The notes: generated by a model from the sequence alone, not told the origin. DNA of 64,000 nucleotides from Lobosporangium transversale (GCF_002105155.1 NW_019028980.1:1612001-1676000); one strand, 5' to 3'; positions 10,212 to 21,589 are shown, counted from the first letter of the stretch. Program-made: numbers and translations.

Positions 10212-12852
10212 TTATTTGGCTAAAACTGCGTTTGTCTTGAGGGCTTCTGAGATTGCCAGAGCTGCTTTATCCCTAAATGCGTTGCCATCCAAGTTCAAAG
10301 TCGTCAGAGTTGTATTGACCTTGAGTGCCTCTGACAGTGCCAAGGTTCCTTTCTTTCCAATTGAGTTGTCACTCAAGTCCAAAGTCATCAAATTACTGGT
10401 GACCTTGAGCGCCTCTGACAGTGCCAGAGCTCCTTCATCCTCAATTGAGTTGTAACTCAAGTCCAAAGACATCAAACTACTGGTGACCTTGAGCGCCTCT
10501 GACAGTGCCAGAGCTCCTTCATCCTCAATTGAGTTGTCACTCAAGTCCAAAGTTATCAAACTAGTGTTAACCTTGAGCGCTTCTGACAATGCCAGAGCTC
10601 CTTCATCCTCAATTGAGTTGTAACTCAAGTTCAAAGTCATCAAACTACTGTTGACCTTGAGCGCCTCTGACAGTGCCAGAGCTCCTTTATCCCCAATTGA
10701 GTTGCTACCCAGCGTCAAAGAGGTCAAGCTACTGTTAACCTTAAGTGCCTCCGACAGTGACAGAGCTCCTTTATCCCCAATTGAGTTGTCACTCAAGTCC
10801 AAAATCGCTAGAGTTATATTGGTCTTGAGCGCCTCTGACAGTGTCAGGACTTCTTTATCAAAAATTGAGTTGTTGGTCAAGTCCAAAGTCGTTAATGCCG
10901 TGTTAGTCTTGAGTGAATTTACAAGCCCTTGTAATTCGCTGGCTCCAATCGATCGAGCCTTCACCCCAAAGGTTAGCTTATGAAGGTGCGCCAGTTTTGC
11001 AGGCCCTAAACCGAGAAGTTTCATGAGATCCTGAGATAGAGTAATATGGATTGTTTTCATGTTACTGAGCTCTATGATGCGAATAAGCCTCTCATATCGC
11101 GCGGGTATTGAAGAATCTTTTGTACCGGCATTCCTTTGAGTTCGTGCAAGCCCAAGTCGAAGATTCGATACACTCGACACCGCTAAAGCATTCTCAAATG
11201 CTTCAAGATCAATCTCAGTCCAATCCCAGCCAAATGTGATATCCAACTCGTAAACTCGTCTTGACCTGCTTAGTGCATCGAAAAGACCTTTAGCTCTCTT
11301 TCTGGACCTGAGTGTGATAGTTACTTTACCAAGGTGCCCGTTATATTTGCCACTATTCACTTCCACTGCACTTACAAATGCCTTCTGTTCTTTTTCTTCA
11401 TACATCGAGCAACAGTGATCGAGACAAACCCATTTGGCACGCCCTGTTTCGCTCATGATCCTGTACAAGTTCCCAAATTGCCTGTCTTCATCATTGGTTC
11501 GAAGGGATGTCCACACATTTTGGAAATCTGATCCTTTCAGTCCATCATAGTCATCGATTGTAGCAATGTTGCTCAAGCCTGGATCCTCCTTAGAGAGTGC
11601 TTCCATATAGTCGATTGAACAATCGATACCAGCATCCGTCAAATCTGGGGATGGTGCCAGAGTTGCAGACGAAGACATTCTCAGCTTGAGCCACTGTAAG
11701 AGGATGAACATGTGCTTTCCGTACTTGCGGAAGAATTCTGTGCTGCTTCGGATCTCATATCCATCATGTTTGGTGATATGGAGTGGCTTCTGACTATTCT
11801 TGCTTGTCATTGCAGTGTGATCTCCACATTCACATAGGAAATGAACACGAATTTTGTTCTTCAAGACATTCGTTGGATCCCACTTGGTGTGATCGACAGG
11901 TAGAATGATAAACAGTCGAGGAATTACGTATTCGTGGAGCTCAACGTTCTGCTTAAGGATAGCATGGACATGCTTTTGAAGGGTAGCAAGCTTGTCAGGG
12001 CCTTGATGTTGTATTATGTCATCCTTCTCCTTAGCTTCCAATTGTAGTTTAAACATCTTCTCTTGTAGTTTAAACATCTCGCTGTCCTTCTCTTTGGTTT
12101 CCAATACCAGATTAAGCATCTTGTCTTTCAGTTTATGCAGCTCGCTGTCCTTTTCTTTGGTTTCCAACAGCAGATTAGCCACCTTGTCATCCTTCTCTTT
12201 GGCCTCCAAGAGCACATCTGCAACCTTCTCAAGGTTAGAGCTGATCACCTCGATATATGCATTGTTGCGTGTAGTAAGGAGCGAATTGAAAGATTGAATC
12301 AAGTTTGATAATGGTAAAAGAGTATCCTGAGAGGCCTGCTTTGACGACTTTCTCAATGTAGGCAAGTGGATGACGGTGTTGTGATTGCTGTTGTTATTGC
12401 AGCTACAGTTGGTATTGTCAGTGCTATTTGTGCTAGTGTTGGCGTCAATGCTGGTGTTGCTGGTGTTGGCGTTGCTAGCTTCGGTGCTGCTGCTGCTACT
12501 GTCGCTGCTGCTTAGCTGCGGCGCTTCTGTAATGACATCCAGGATCTTGTAAGGATAGAATCCAATGCATGGTGGCTCGACTCTAACAAGAAGACAGATA
12601 TATGCCAGATTGAGCTTCATTTATTTTCCAAAGATGATCGATAAAGCGCACCATAATCAGTAACATACCTGTTCCCATTAGGGTCTATGAGGAATGGAAT
12701 AGGAAGTTCCTCCAGCTTGAATCGCTGTGCATCTGGAAACACATCCCGAATGTCTTGCAGACTCACATGGCAGGCTGAGTTGCCATTGCTTGCGAAGGTA
12801 CTTTCTCAATTATGCCAGCCCTTCGGAATTGTTGGTATTGGTGCTCTGTCAT
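10212..12852 (-). CDS. Coiled-coil/leucine-rich-repeat protein, copy B (first exon frameshifted)
   Basis: Exon 2 (10212-12582) is open. It carries the VEPPCIGFYPYKILDVITE start, a Ser/Asn/Thr linker, a coiled coil of KEKDSE units, the FLCECGDHT/TEFFRKYGKHMF domain, and about nine 28-residue LRRs of the ribonuclease-inhibitor type (LxxLDLSxNSIxDxGALALSEALKxN). Exon 1 (12669-12852) is joined by an 86-nt intron at the same place as in copy A, but lacks 19 bp around 12798 that copy A has. From ATG 12852 the frame therefore stops after 29 codons. Translation could still start at an ATG inside the intron (12620), giving 802 residues without the N-terminal module. It is either a pseudogene or a truncated variant. 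Confidence 0.7.
10230..10960 (-). repeat. Tandem 84-bp leucine-rich-repeat units in copy B
   Basis: About eight to nine consecutive 84-bp units encode 28-residue RI-type LRRs. The middle units (about 10390-10700) differ at only a few bases, indicating recent expansion by unequal exchange. Confidence 0.85.
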
Positions 12853-13399
12853 GTCGGTAGCACTTGGATGAATGAGGACAGAATGAAAGGTTTTCTCATT
12901 TCTCTTTTGAGTAACGCATTAATCCTATTTCTTAAAATCTTGGCCACTTGCGCGCGTGACAAGTGAGAAAATTCAGTGTATTTCTTCCAAAGCTCCTTTT
13001 GCAGATGCCTTTCACTTGACTCCTGCAACCCACTTGGCTTGAATAGATTGCTGCGTTGTATCTATTTAACAATTGATCTTGTTTGCCCCACTGGTCACAT
13101 TCCCATTCAAGGCTTTGTACCGTCTATTTGCGACAAATGACAGAAGGTGAGGTGACCATGACGCCTTCCCTGACGATGAGTGGATATATGAAATGCACAC
13201 CATGAGCTATTGAAATGAACAGCATAGTCGTGTTCAGCACATTACACTTGAGAGATCAGTCAATGATGTATCTTTGCCGTCTTCTCTCTTAGCTTCCCAG
13301 AGCACAGATTCCAAGCTAACAGGCTGAGAAGTGGATCTGGATGCATTTGTCTTCTTGATCACGTTCATATCTTTGTTCCAAGAGTAGTAGAGTTAGCAA
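12853..13399. other. Region upstream of LRR copy B
   Basis: Similarity to the copy A upstream flank ends within about 60 bp. No gene is seen. Confidence 0.45.
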
Positions 13400-13875
13400 C
13401 CCCAAAAATAAATATGAGTCTCGGCCTTGAAGGAGCATTTGACCTCTTTTATGGGAGCTGTGGACCTTAGTTGAATGAGTAAATTAGATGACCACATATG
13501 ACGGTGCCATGGCCTGTATGGTTTTGAAGGCGATCGCATCCTGAGGACGACAGACATTCATCAAGATGGCATGGTACTTCTTCTGGAAGCGTCTGTCAAT
13601 TGGAACTTCCTGCCAAATTTGAAGCCAATGCTCTCCTATAGGTGTTTGAGATAGGCTTAGTATTTAGTCATGGACTGTATTGATATGAAATATAGACGTT
13701 CGAGAAAGACAATATGAATATCCTTACAAACGCTTGAGAAAGACAATATGAAAATCCTTACAGACGGGTAGGCAACTTTCGAGTTTTTTTTTTTTTTTTT
13801 TTCGCCAACAAGAATGCTCATGTCTTCGAGCAATTGAGCTAATTCAGAAATGTTCAATGGCTGAAGATGCATGTT
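13400..13875 (-). pseudogene. F-box-like protein gene fragment 3
   Basis: On the minus strand it starts MHLQPLNISELAQLLEDMSI-LVGE, continues after a poly-A(T) interruption with VCKDFHIVFLKRL, and includes a ~40-bp internal duplication (two copies of GAAAGACAATATGAA on the plus strand, about 13711-13760). TAG again stands before GAGAGC (13630 area). The 3' part (GGATGCGATCGCCTTCAAA) matches fragment 2. The reading frame is broken. Confidence 0.42.
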
Positions 13876-15424
13876 GCGATGGAATTGCCGAAATGGAGGC
13901 GTTCATTCAGTGACTTTAAGAAAAGAACGTCTGAACAAGGCTGAAGATGTTATTGATGAGTGCGTATGTTTCAATTTGGTGGCGCACTTGCCCAAGACGA
14001 GACTCAGGCTCAAGAACAAGGACAATAAGAGTTGCGTCCTCCTTATCATGAAAGACATCACCATATAATCATGTCCAACATGAATACCACAGTGTTGACA
14101 AGTAGCTGCGAATAGCATAAATATGATGATGTGATAAGAAAGAAGTGCCAGACTCTTCGCCTGCCTGCTGCTGAGAGCAGACAGCCCAAGGCGCACCACG
14201 AGGAGGTGGTCTGGTTGCGCGCCCCCCACCTGGTTTCCGCAGACTCAGAGGAGATCTACCTGGGCCCCAACAGAGAAGACTCTCTGAGCTTCATCCCCAC
14301 TCCCCACATATCATGAGCTACTGGCTAAAGTTGCGCCAATCAATTTGTGGAAACATGTTGAACAGTTTTACCTGCTGCTTTGCGGTGAGGAGCCAAGGAA
14401 GAGAGGAAAGAGAGATCCTTTTATACGTTTTCAGAGGCATAATGGCTTGCATTCTTTTCTTTTGTCACAGCCTTCGACAGCATCGAGTCATTGTGGGACC
14501 TTTTTCTCATATGAAAAGATCTTTGCGATACCTAATAAGCTTTTATATTTGTCTGCTTCATCTTCTGCTTTCCTTTCTGTCTTGACAATCTTGGACAATC
14601 TTCTTCTTCTTTCTTTCCTACCGTGGTCTGTGCACTCTTTCCATCCTATCCTAATGTCCTGATAGAGTTTGTTTGTTTGTTTGTTTGTTTGTTTGTTTGT
14701 TTTTGGTAAGGCTGCAAAGAACTCAAAGTGGAGCCGCAACCTTAAAAAATAGACCCTGAGAAAGACATTCCCTAACAGCCGTGCTCTTTTGATTGTCAGG
14801 ATTTTCATGTAAAGTGCATCTAAACAGGATCCACTGCTATGGTTGCAGATGCTTTGTTACACATCCCACCCTATCAAGGCAGATCGGCCGCACTGTCGAA
14901 AGCAACTGATGCATGTTCCATCATGCTAATATTGGTGGCTAGTCACTAAACACCAGGTACGCGTGAGGAAATTCAATGGTGACTTTGGTTCTCAAACGAA
15001 GTGTTCTAGAGCCCAGTAAAAACTAGGTGAGATGCAAAATCACTGTGTGGTCTCTTCAGTCATTCGCTCATTTTTAGGTACGCAGGCTGGGGTCTGGTAC
15101 TTTTTGTTTTAATGTACTTTGTTATTTATTTTTTTTCCTTTTTTTAAAGGCACTAATTTACAAACACTCCTTTGGAAATATATTGCTCTTATAATTTGCA
15201 ATTCCCAACTTGTTTTGAAGTACTAGAAGCTTTACATAACGAGGTAGCTCTGACTCGACCAAGTAGGTATTGAAAGCCTGGGAACATATTCGATGACGGT
15301 GTCAGGTTGTGTGTGAAGCGAACAGAGTCATTAATATCAAAAGACGTGCTCCATGAGAAGAGCCAAAGACGTGGTCAACAGTTGGGGTTGGAGGAATAAT
15401 GACGCCGTCACCTCTTCCTATGCG
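13876..15424. other. Intergenic region with an isolated GC-rich open patch
   Basis: At 14131-14316 (+) an unusually GC-rich open frame reads QPKAHHEEVVWLRAPHLVS then EEIYLGPNREDSLSFIPTP and stops. It may be a single exon or a remnant of an unknown gene. A (TTTG)n microsatellite is at 14667-14704. Nothing else is supported. Confidence 0.4.
14667..14704. repeat. (TTTG)n microsatellite
   Basis: About nine uninterrupted TTTG units. Confidence 0.95.
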
Positions 15425-15923
15425 CTACTTTTTATATCTTCTCCTGTGCTTCTTATCATGCTTCAGGTACTGATGATTCTCCATCTCTTTTTCAATTGGT
15501 ACTTTTGTAGGCAATGTTGGTTTTAATAACAAGTTAAGTAATGCCATTGTGCTTTTTGCAGAGGCCACTGATGCCTCATCTTTGCTCTTGGCAACTGGTT
15601 CCCCCATGTATTTGTTGCCGATTTGCCTGTTGTTCACTGTGTAATGCCAAGGTCTAGAGCAATACCATCGTATGGTGATAACGGCGGTGGTAATAATGAT
15701 GGAGATGGTAACTGCAGTCCTGTTGAAAATCAATGTATTTGCAACCTAAGCTGATCCTGCTCCGCGGCTGCTTCCTGTAGGCTGAACTTTTTGGCCGCTT
15801 CCTGAAGAGTGGACTCGGCGGAGGCTCAGTGACAGCGGCAATAGCAGGGCTATGGTCTATCCTTGCGCCTTGGACCGAGATCAAGCTGCTCATAATCCTT
15901 CGTGACATAGTGGTTGTGGGCAT
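15425..15923 (-). CDS. Hypothetical open frames, possibly a decayed membrane protein
   Basis: Two overlapping minus-strand frames: 15654-15923 (MPTTTMSRRIMSSLISVQGA, basic, Pro/Ser-rich) and 15425-15733, which opens with a hydrophobic stretch (AVTISIIITTAVITIRW), a possible membrane segment, followed by a basic tail ending in HDKKHRRRYKK. The two could be joined by a frameshift or a short intron I cannot define. A third frame reads ESTLQEAAKKFSLQEAAAEQ, which also looks protein-like. No family recognised. Confidence 0.25.
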
Positions 15924-16537
15924 GATTGCAACTATGGTTTTTGGTTTTAATAAATAACTTATCAGTCGTTATACTATGGCAGGTCATTTTTATAGGGCCT
16001 ATAAATACGGACAATCCTTGTCCATACTATTAGCAGCGAATTTGATTTTCCACCTCGCGTATAGCTGCTTCCAGAATGTTGAGGTAACAAGTTATCCTTT
16101 CTATTTCAGAAAGTAGTGGCTAGTAAGCATGAACAGCCAAAGTAGAATGACTATTTGAAACGTTAGTTCAATAATATCAACCTTAATGCTCTTCCTCTCT
16201 CGTACTGCAGAAACCTTGGGCTTGTGCCTTATTATATTTCAATGCATATACATCACTTATCTCTGTCGCGTATTTGTGTTGTTGCGGTTTTCTCTTGATA
16301 TTGCCACAGAAGATTGCGTCTGTTGATTTGCCTTGTGGGATTTAGGGCTCTTTCATCTTGTGCTTTTCTCGCTGAAGATATGGGAATAGAGCAACTAATA
16401 AAACAATTGGGTAATACGTCATTCGAGCTAAATTTTGCCCATCTTCCCCTTATTTCTTTAATGAATTCCTGATGCGATCCCATGTGGTTTTTCCAGAAGC
16501 ATCACCAACCTGTAATCCTTCTCAAGGGCATCTTTTT

Positions 16538-16571
<34 letters not shown>

Positions 16572-16694
16572 CTTAAAGACTTGAAGCCTTTTTATAATCG
16601 GTCTCCTATCGCTTTACCGTTTTCTTTCTCATAGGCATCTTCACTTGCTTAATCTTTTCGTGTTAAGTTGGAAAAAAAAGAAAGAAAAAAAAAA
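15924..16694. other. Intergenic region upstream of CDK9
   Basis: A 76-codon minus-strand open frame at 16253-16483 has no recognisable features. A poly-T tract of ~40 bases lies at about 16530-16572. The 3' part should hold the CDK9 promoter. Confidence 0.45.
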
Positions 16695-17701
16695 ATGAAG
16701 CGCATCTCTGAAGATCAACATGACCATCCTTCGAAGCGACCTCAATCGCTTACTTCTATGCATAACAACCATCTTCCTGTGAGCCCCAATCTCAGTGCTG
16801 GTAGTCCCAGCCCTCCACGGAAGAAGGAGGTATAAGTTGAGAAATAATAGCCTTCAGGATAGCAGATGAGAGAGGTTATAAAGAAAAAGAATAATAAAAA
16901 AAGAGAAATTCTTAATGAGAATATCAACCTTTGAAGACTAACAGGGTATATCATATCCCTTCCCTCCTCCTTTTACTCCGTTCTCTCTTTTGCCTCCCTG
17001 TAACTTTTCAATCTATCAACCTCTTTGATACCTTGGCAGCTCAGAGTATGGAAAGGATGCTCACAGCTAAAAGAATTCGAGATGGTTGACAAGCTAGGCG
17101 AAGGCACTTTTGGGCAAGTCTCTTTTTTAGAATTAGTTTCGAATAGCATTGTCATTTACGAAAACGATTCCTTTTTCATTCTGATAATCTTTTCTTTTCT
17201 TTTTTTTCCTATTGCCAAATGGGATACCAACAGTGAGGTTCACAAGGCACGCAGGAAAGGGTCTGGAGAATTGTTGGCATTGAAGCGTATTCTGATGCAT
17301 AACGAGAACGAAGGTATCCCAATTACAGCTCTAAGAGAGATCAAAATCTTGAAACGATTGAGGCATGAGAACATTGTCCCACTTCATGATATTGCTGTCA
17401 ATCCTGGTAAGGCAATGCTTATAAAATAAAAATAAAAAAAATGATAGTGAACATTTATATCTCAGTAGCTGACCAGATTACCTTAATTACAATTTTAACT
17501 TATAATAATAATAATAATAATAATAATGAAAATAGGATCAAGAAGTGGTAGAAGTCGTGCAAGTGTATATATGGTCTTCCCGTACATGGACCATGATTTG
17601 AGTGGACTCTTGAACAATCCTAGAGTCAGACTTTCTGTCCCTCAGATTAAACTCTACATGAAGCAGTTACTCGAGGGTACCATCTATATGCATGCAGTAT
17701 G

Positions 17702-17734
<33 letters not shown>

Positions 17735-18813
17735 CCAATAGTTATCTGTGATGGAACTTTGCCAAAAACATATTTCAGTATTTCTCTAATGCTTATTTAT
17801 TTATTTACTAGCAAAAAATTTTGCACCGGGATATGAAAGCAGCCAATCTCTTGATTAGTAACAATGGGACATTGAAGATTGCAGATTTCGGATTGGCGAG
17901 ACCTTTCAAGCCAGAGGGCGAAGATTATACGTCCAAAGTTGTCACACGCTGGTATCGCCCACCAGAATTATTCTTGGGCCAGAAAAAGTATGGCCCTGCA
18001 GTGGACATGTGGGGCATTGGCTGTGTGTTTGGTGAAATGTTATTTGGCAGACCTGTCTTACAGGGAAGTTCAGATCAGGATCAATTGGACAAAATCTTTC
18101 AGCTATGTGGTTCACCTACAGAGGAGACTATGCCTGGATGGTCATCCTTGCCTGGATTGGAGGAAAAAGGGGTTGTTTATCAAGTCAATAGGAACTATCC
18201 TCGCAAGTTGAAGGAAGATTTCGAGCCATATGGAACATTAGCAGCGGACCTAATGGATAAATTGTTGGTTTTGGATCCAAAGAAGAGATTGACTGCATTT
18301 GCTGCAGCGGATCATGACTACCTATGGGTCGAACCATTACCAGCAGAGATTGGAGCGTATGTATCAGAAGAAGAAAAGAAAACTCTTTGTTGTATCTTTT
18401 TTTTTTATTTTTTTTTAAATCATCTAACTATATTTAAAAAAAAATCCAGACTACCTGTGTATGAATCGAGCCACGAATATGATCGCCAGCGTAAGCATGA
18501 GCAACAGCAGGAACGCCACGCCTCTCATCATCACAATAATCACACTAATCACCATCATGCTTCTCAGAATGTACACGGACATCATATGCCTCCTCGACAT
18601 GGAGGACCACCTGGCGGATCAGCAGCACCATATCGTCCTAGTGGAGGGTATGGCCCAGATCATGAGAGAAGAGATAGGCCAAGGGCTCCACCAACAAATA
18701 CACAACCACCCACAACATATAAGCCTATACCTTTGCCACCTCGACCTCAAACTTCTGCAGTACCTCCGGCTGCGCCTAGCACATCGTCCACTAACACCAC
18801 TCGTCGACCTTGA
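16695..18813 (+). CDS. CDK9: CDK9/BUR1-type cyclin-dependent kinase (P-TEFb catalytic subunit)
   Basis: Six exons (16695-16829, 17040-17113, 17234-17406, 17536-17696, 17812-18356, 18450-18813) give about 483 residues. CDK9 with cyclin T phosphorylates the RNA polymerase II tail and elongation factors. Visible: glycine loop LGEGTFGEV, catalytic Lys in LALKRIL, the signature helix [25 protein letters not shown], activation loop Thr in [13 protein letters not shown]. Intron 2 uses a GC donor (GCAAGT), and only this restores GEVHKA. After the kinase fold comes [10 protein letters not shown], then a long tail rich in His ([11 protein letters not shown]) and Pro, unusual for CDK9. Intron 5 is in-frame open, so its retention would not truncate the protein. 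Confidence 0.93.
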
Positions 18814-19253
18814 ATAGGATAGTTTTTTTTTTTTTTTTTTTTTTTTCCTTTTTCCTTTTTCCTTTTTCCTTTTTTTGTCTCCAATTTGATCCGCTTATTA
18901 GCAAAGTATGATTTCTGCTAGGCACAGAGTCAAGTGCTCTGGATAGTATTGCTTGATGGATATGTGCTCGATTCGTTCCCTATATTTCACTACTATTACC
19001 ATTTATTATTATGCCAACGTCCCGTTTCTGCCCAGAAAGCAAAGCAGTATTTGAACACTTTTTTTTTTTTTTTTTTTTTTTTTTTGTTTTTTTTTTTATT
19101 TTTTTTTACTAAAACTATAATGGACACAATTTCCAAAACAGCAAAGAGACGCGGATTAAAATAAATAAATAAATAAATAAAATAAAAATAAAAATAAAAT
19201 TTGAAAAGTGTAGATGCTTTATTTATTTCAAATACATACAAATGTTGAGAGAG

Positions 19254-19292
<39 letters not shown>

Positions 19293-19293
19293 C
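18814..19293. other. Convergent 3' flank with long homopolymers
   Basis: Between convergent CDK9 and the 19294-20397 gene. It contains (CTTTTTC)n-like units at ~18846-18873, poly-T of ~30 bases at ~19060-19085 and ~35 bases at ~19258-19292. No gene. Confidence 0.7.
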
Positions 19294-20397
19294 CTAGTCT
19301 TTTCGCAATAAAGTCCTCGAGTGAGGATAAGGCGACAAGGCTCTCGCTTTGGTGCCACCTGTCTTTGTCTTGGTCATGATGGCATTCGTATTCGTATTCG
19401 TATTCGTATTGCCCAGAGTGAACCTAGGTTCTCTTGTAAGAGGAAGTGACAAATAAACCGTTGTATCTGGCATCAAATGTCCGCGATCCATAATTCGGTT
19501 CCTGTTACTCAATCGACAATATTCCAATTCAGTTTTTGGAGGTGATAATAAAGACTTTGGATCATAGTTTCCCTTCTGGTTGTTGAGGTTTGCACCATGA
19601 TTTTTATCGTCATCACTATCGTCATCTTCTTCATGGAATCCATTTTTGAAGAAGGACAAGAAGGGAGGTCGAGCCTTGTCTACTTCATCTTCTTCACCTT
19701 CTTTATCTCCATGGGGATCAAATAAATCAAACCATTCGTCAGACTTGCTACGATCATTCTCTAACGATTCGAAGCCTGTGAACTCGGTGGAGAAGTGATC
19801 TTCTTCATGACAATGACGACGTGGTGAGTATTTGAGCTGTGATGATGGTGTGGACGATGGTGATGATGACGGTGAAGACGATGGTGATAATGACGATGAC
19901 AATGACAGTGAGAATGAGGACGAGGACGGGGATGATAGAGATGAAGATAATGAAGAAGATGACGGTGATTGAAAAGGCTTCATAGGGGCGCTATGGCTTG
20001 GAACATTCTTGAGGGCGATATCATTCAACTCTCTATTCTGAGACTTAATATGGTTGTCAATGTTATTGTTGTTTCTGCCAACTTTGCGAGTTGTTGTTGC
20101 TGTAGAGTTGTTCTTGTTGCGTGCAAAGGCTCGACGGGTCACATCAGGTTCTGGACGTCGATAGAACGGATTGGCATGGTCATCAAACCAATTCTCATAA
20201 CCGAGGGACCCTAGGATGTCAAGTTTCTCTTCATAGATCTTGTGTAAACGACAGGAGGGAGGTGGAGGGGTATAAGGGCGACCACTATTACTATCGGTAC
20301 TGCCACTACTACCACTAGTTGATGAAGATGAGTTGAGGCTGTTGACAAGACAGGCATTACTAGTATTGATGGTCAACGAACAGGCAGCGCGGTGCAT
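19294..20397 (-). CDS. Orphan Ser/Asp-rich low-complexity protein
   Basis: Single open frame of 367 codons from ATG 20397; no domain recognised. Order: Ser-rich N-terminus, a short more complex patch (CRLHKIYEEKLDILGSLGYE, then NWFDDHANPFYRRPEPDVTR) that may be the conserved core, an Asn-rich stretch, a very long Ser/Leu repeat region, an acidic cluster (GDKEGEEDEVDKARPPFLSF, EEDDDSDDDKN), and a basic Thr/Lys tail including (NT)n repeats from a TTCGTA tandem repeat at ~19387-19410. Predicted largely disordered. It ends at a poly-T tract, so the last codons are uncertain. Confidence 0.6.
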   Translation of the reverse strand: MHRAACSLTINTSNACLVNSLNSSSSTSGSSGSTDSNSGRPYTPPPPSCRLHKIYEEKLDILGSLGYENWFDDHANPFYRRPEPDVTRRAFARNKNNSTATTTRKVGRNNNNIDNHIKSQNRELNDIALKNVPSHSAPMKPFQSPSSSSLSSSLSSPSSSSFSLSLSSSLSPSSSPSSSPSSTPSSQLKYSPRRHCHEEDHFSTEFTGFESLENDRSKSDEWFDLFDPHGDKEGEEDEVDKARPPFLSFFKNGFHEEDDDSDDDKNHGANLNNQKGNYDPKSLLSPPKTELEYCRLSNRNRIMDRGHLMPDTTVYLSLPLTREPRFTLGNTNTNTNTNAIMTKTKTGGTKARALSPYPHSRTLLRKD

Positions 20398-21589
20398 TAT
20401 TCAATGTGGGGAAGAGGGAGGAAAGGGTAAAATGGGGGAAAAAAAAATAAAAAAAGAAAGAGTCCTTGGAGTGAAAAGAATAAAAAGAGATGAGCGTGTT
20501 GGATTATTCAAGAAAATATGGATTTCCTCCCAAGGTTTACCATTGCATTTATATATCTTGAAGGGTTAGTAATGAAAAAAACAATCCAGCAGTTATAATT
20601 TCCAAGTCGATAATTCCTTCTTTCCGGTCCAAAGAGCCGAAAGTCTGGCCATGTGTGTGTGTGTGGAGGGGGGATTTAGAGCCAATGAATGGATTAGAAA
20701 AAGAAAGGAAAGAGTCTTTTTCTTTTTCACTTCCGATCTTGAAAAGCATTAGCCGAAGAGAAAGAAAGTAAATTTAAACGAGACATATTAATGTAAGGTT
20801 TACATGTAACTTGTCAAGCACAGCTCAAAAGATTCTTATTGCTTGGATGACTTGTGATTGTTAACTCTATATGAAAAAAGACTTTTTCTTGTCCTCGTGA
20901 GTGAAAGCAAAAGCAAAAAAAAAAAAGAAAAGAAAAGAAAAGAGCCACTTTTTCATTCTTTTTCTCCACAATCATCTGCTCATCCGAGATTGTGTATTAA
21001 AAATAAATAAAAAAGAATAAAATGGTTTTTGTATTTGAGAGCATTTTTTACTCTTTTTGCATTGTCCGATCCTATCCTATCCTATCCTTTTCCACCCTTT
21101 CCTAATTGCACGCGTTTAAAATGTTTCAGTCCCAAATAAAGTCATTGGTCAATTAAAAAAAAATACGCCAAGTCAAACATTAAAACTCAAAACGCAATGC
21201 ACATGCCCCCCTGACAAAGGCGAAAACTATGAGAGCTTCCGAAAGTGTCGCTCCAGAGCAGAAGAGACATTCATTCTTCTCTCTCTCCTGTCTTTTTTTT
21301 TTTTTTTTTATGGATATGAATGCCACTAACCATATATACTACCCAAACATCAGATTGGCTGTTTAACCAGCAGAGTAAAGGGTATACAAGTTATTATGAT
21401 AAAAAATGCTTCATAGACTTTATATTAAATTCGACAATCTTGTAGGGACTTTGCCCTATTGAGATCCATACTTTTACTATGGAGGAAGAGGTGGAGATGG
21501 AGGGAGCAAGGGTTGGAGGGGGAGAGGAGGTTTCCTTATGATCTTCTCTTTCTTTCTTTTTCGATTCAATTCGAACGAGTCGATTCGAT
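20398..21589. other. Intergenic region
   Basis: Upstream of the orphan gene and downstream of cyclophilin. It holds short simple repeats ((GT)n near 20655, CCTAT repeats near 21070, (AAAAG)n near 20925). No gene supported. Confidence 0.5.

Noticed and set aside
10216-12297. Several Ser/Leu-rich plus-strand frames inside LRR copy B
   Set aside because: Antisense shadows of the LRR and coiled-coil repeats.
18996-19358. 120-codon minus-strand poly-Lys frame
   Set aside because: It is the translation of two homopolymer tracts between convergent genes.
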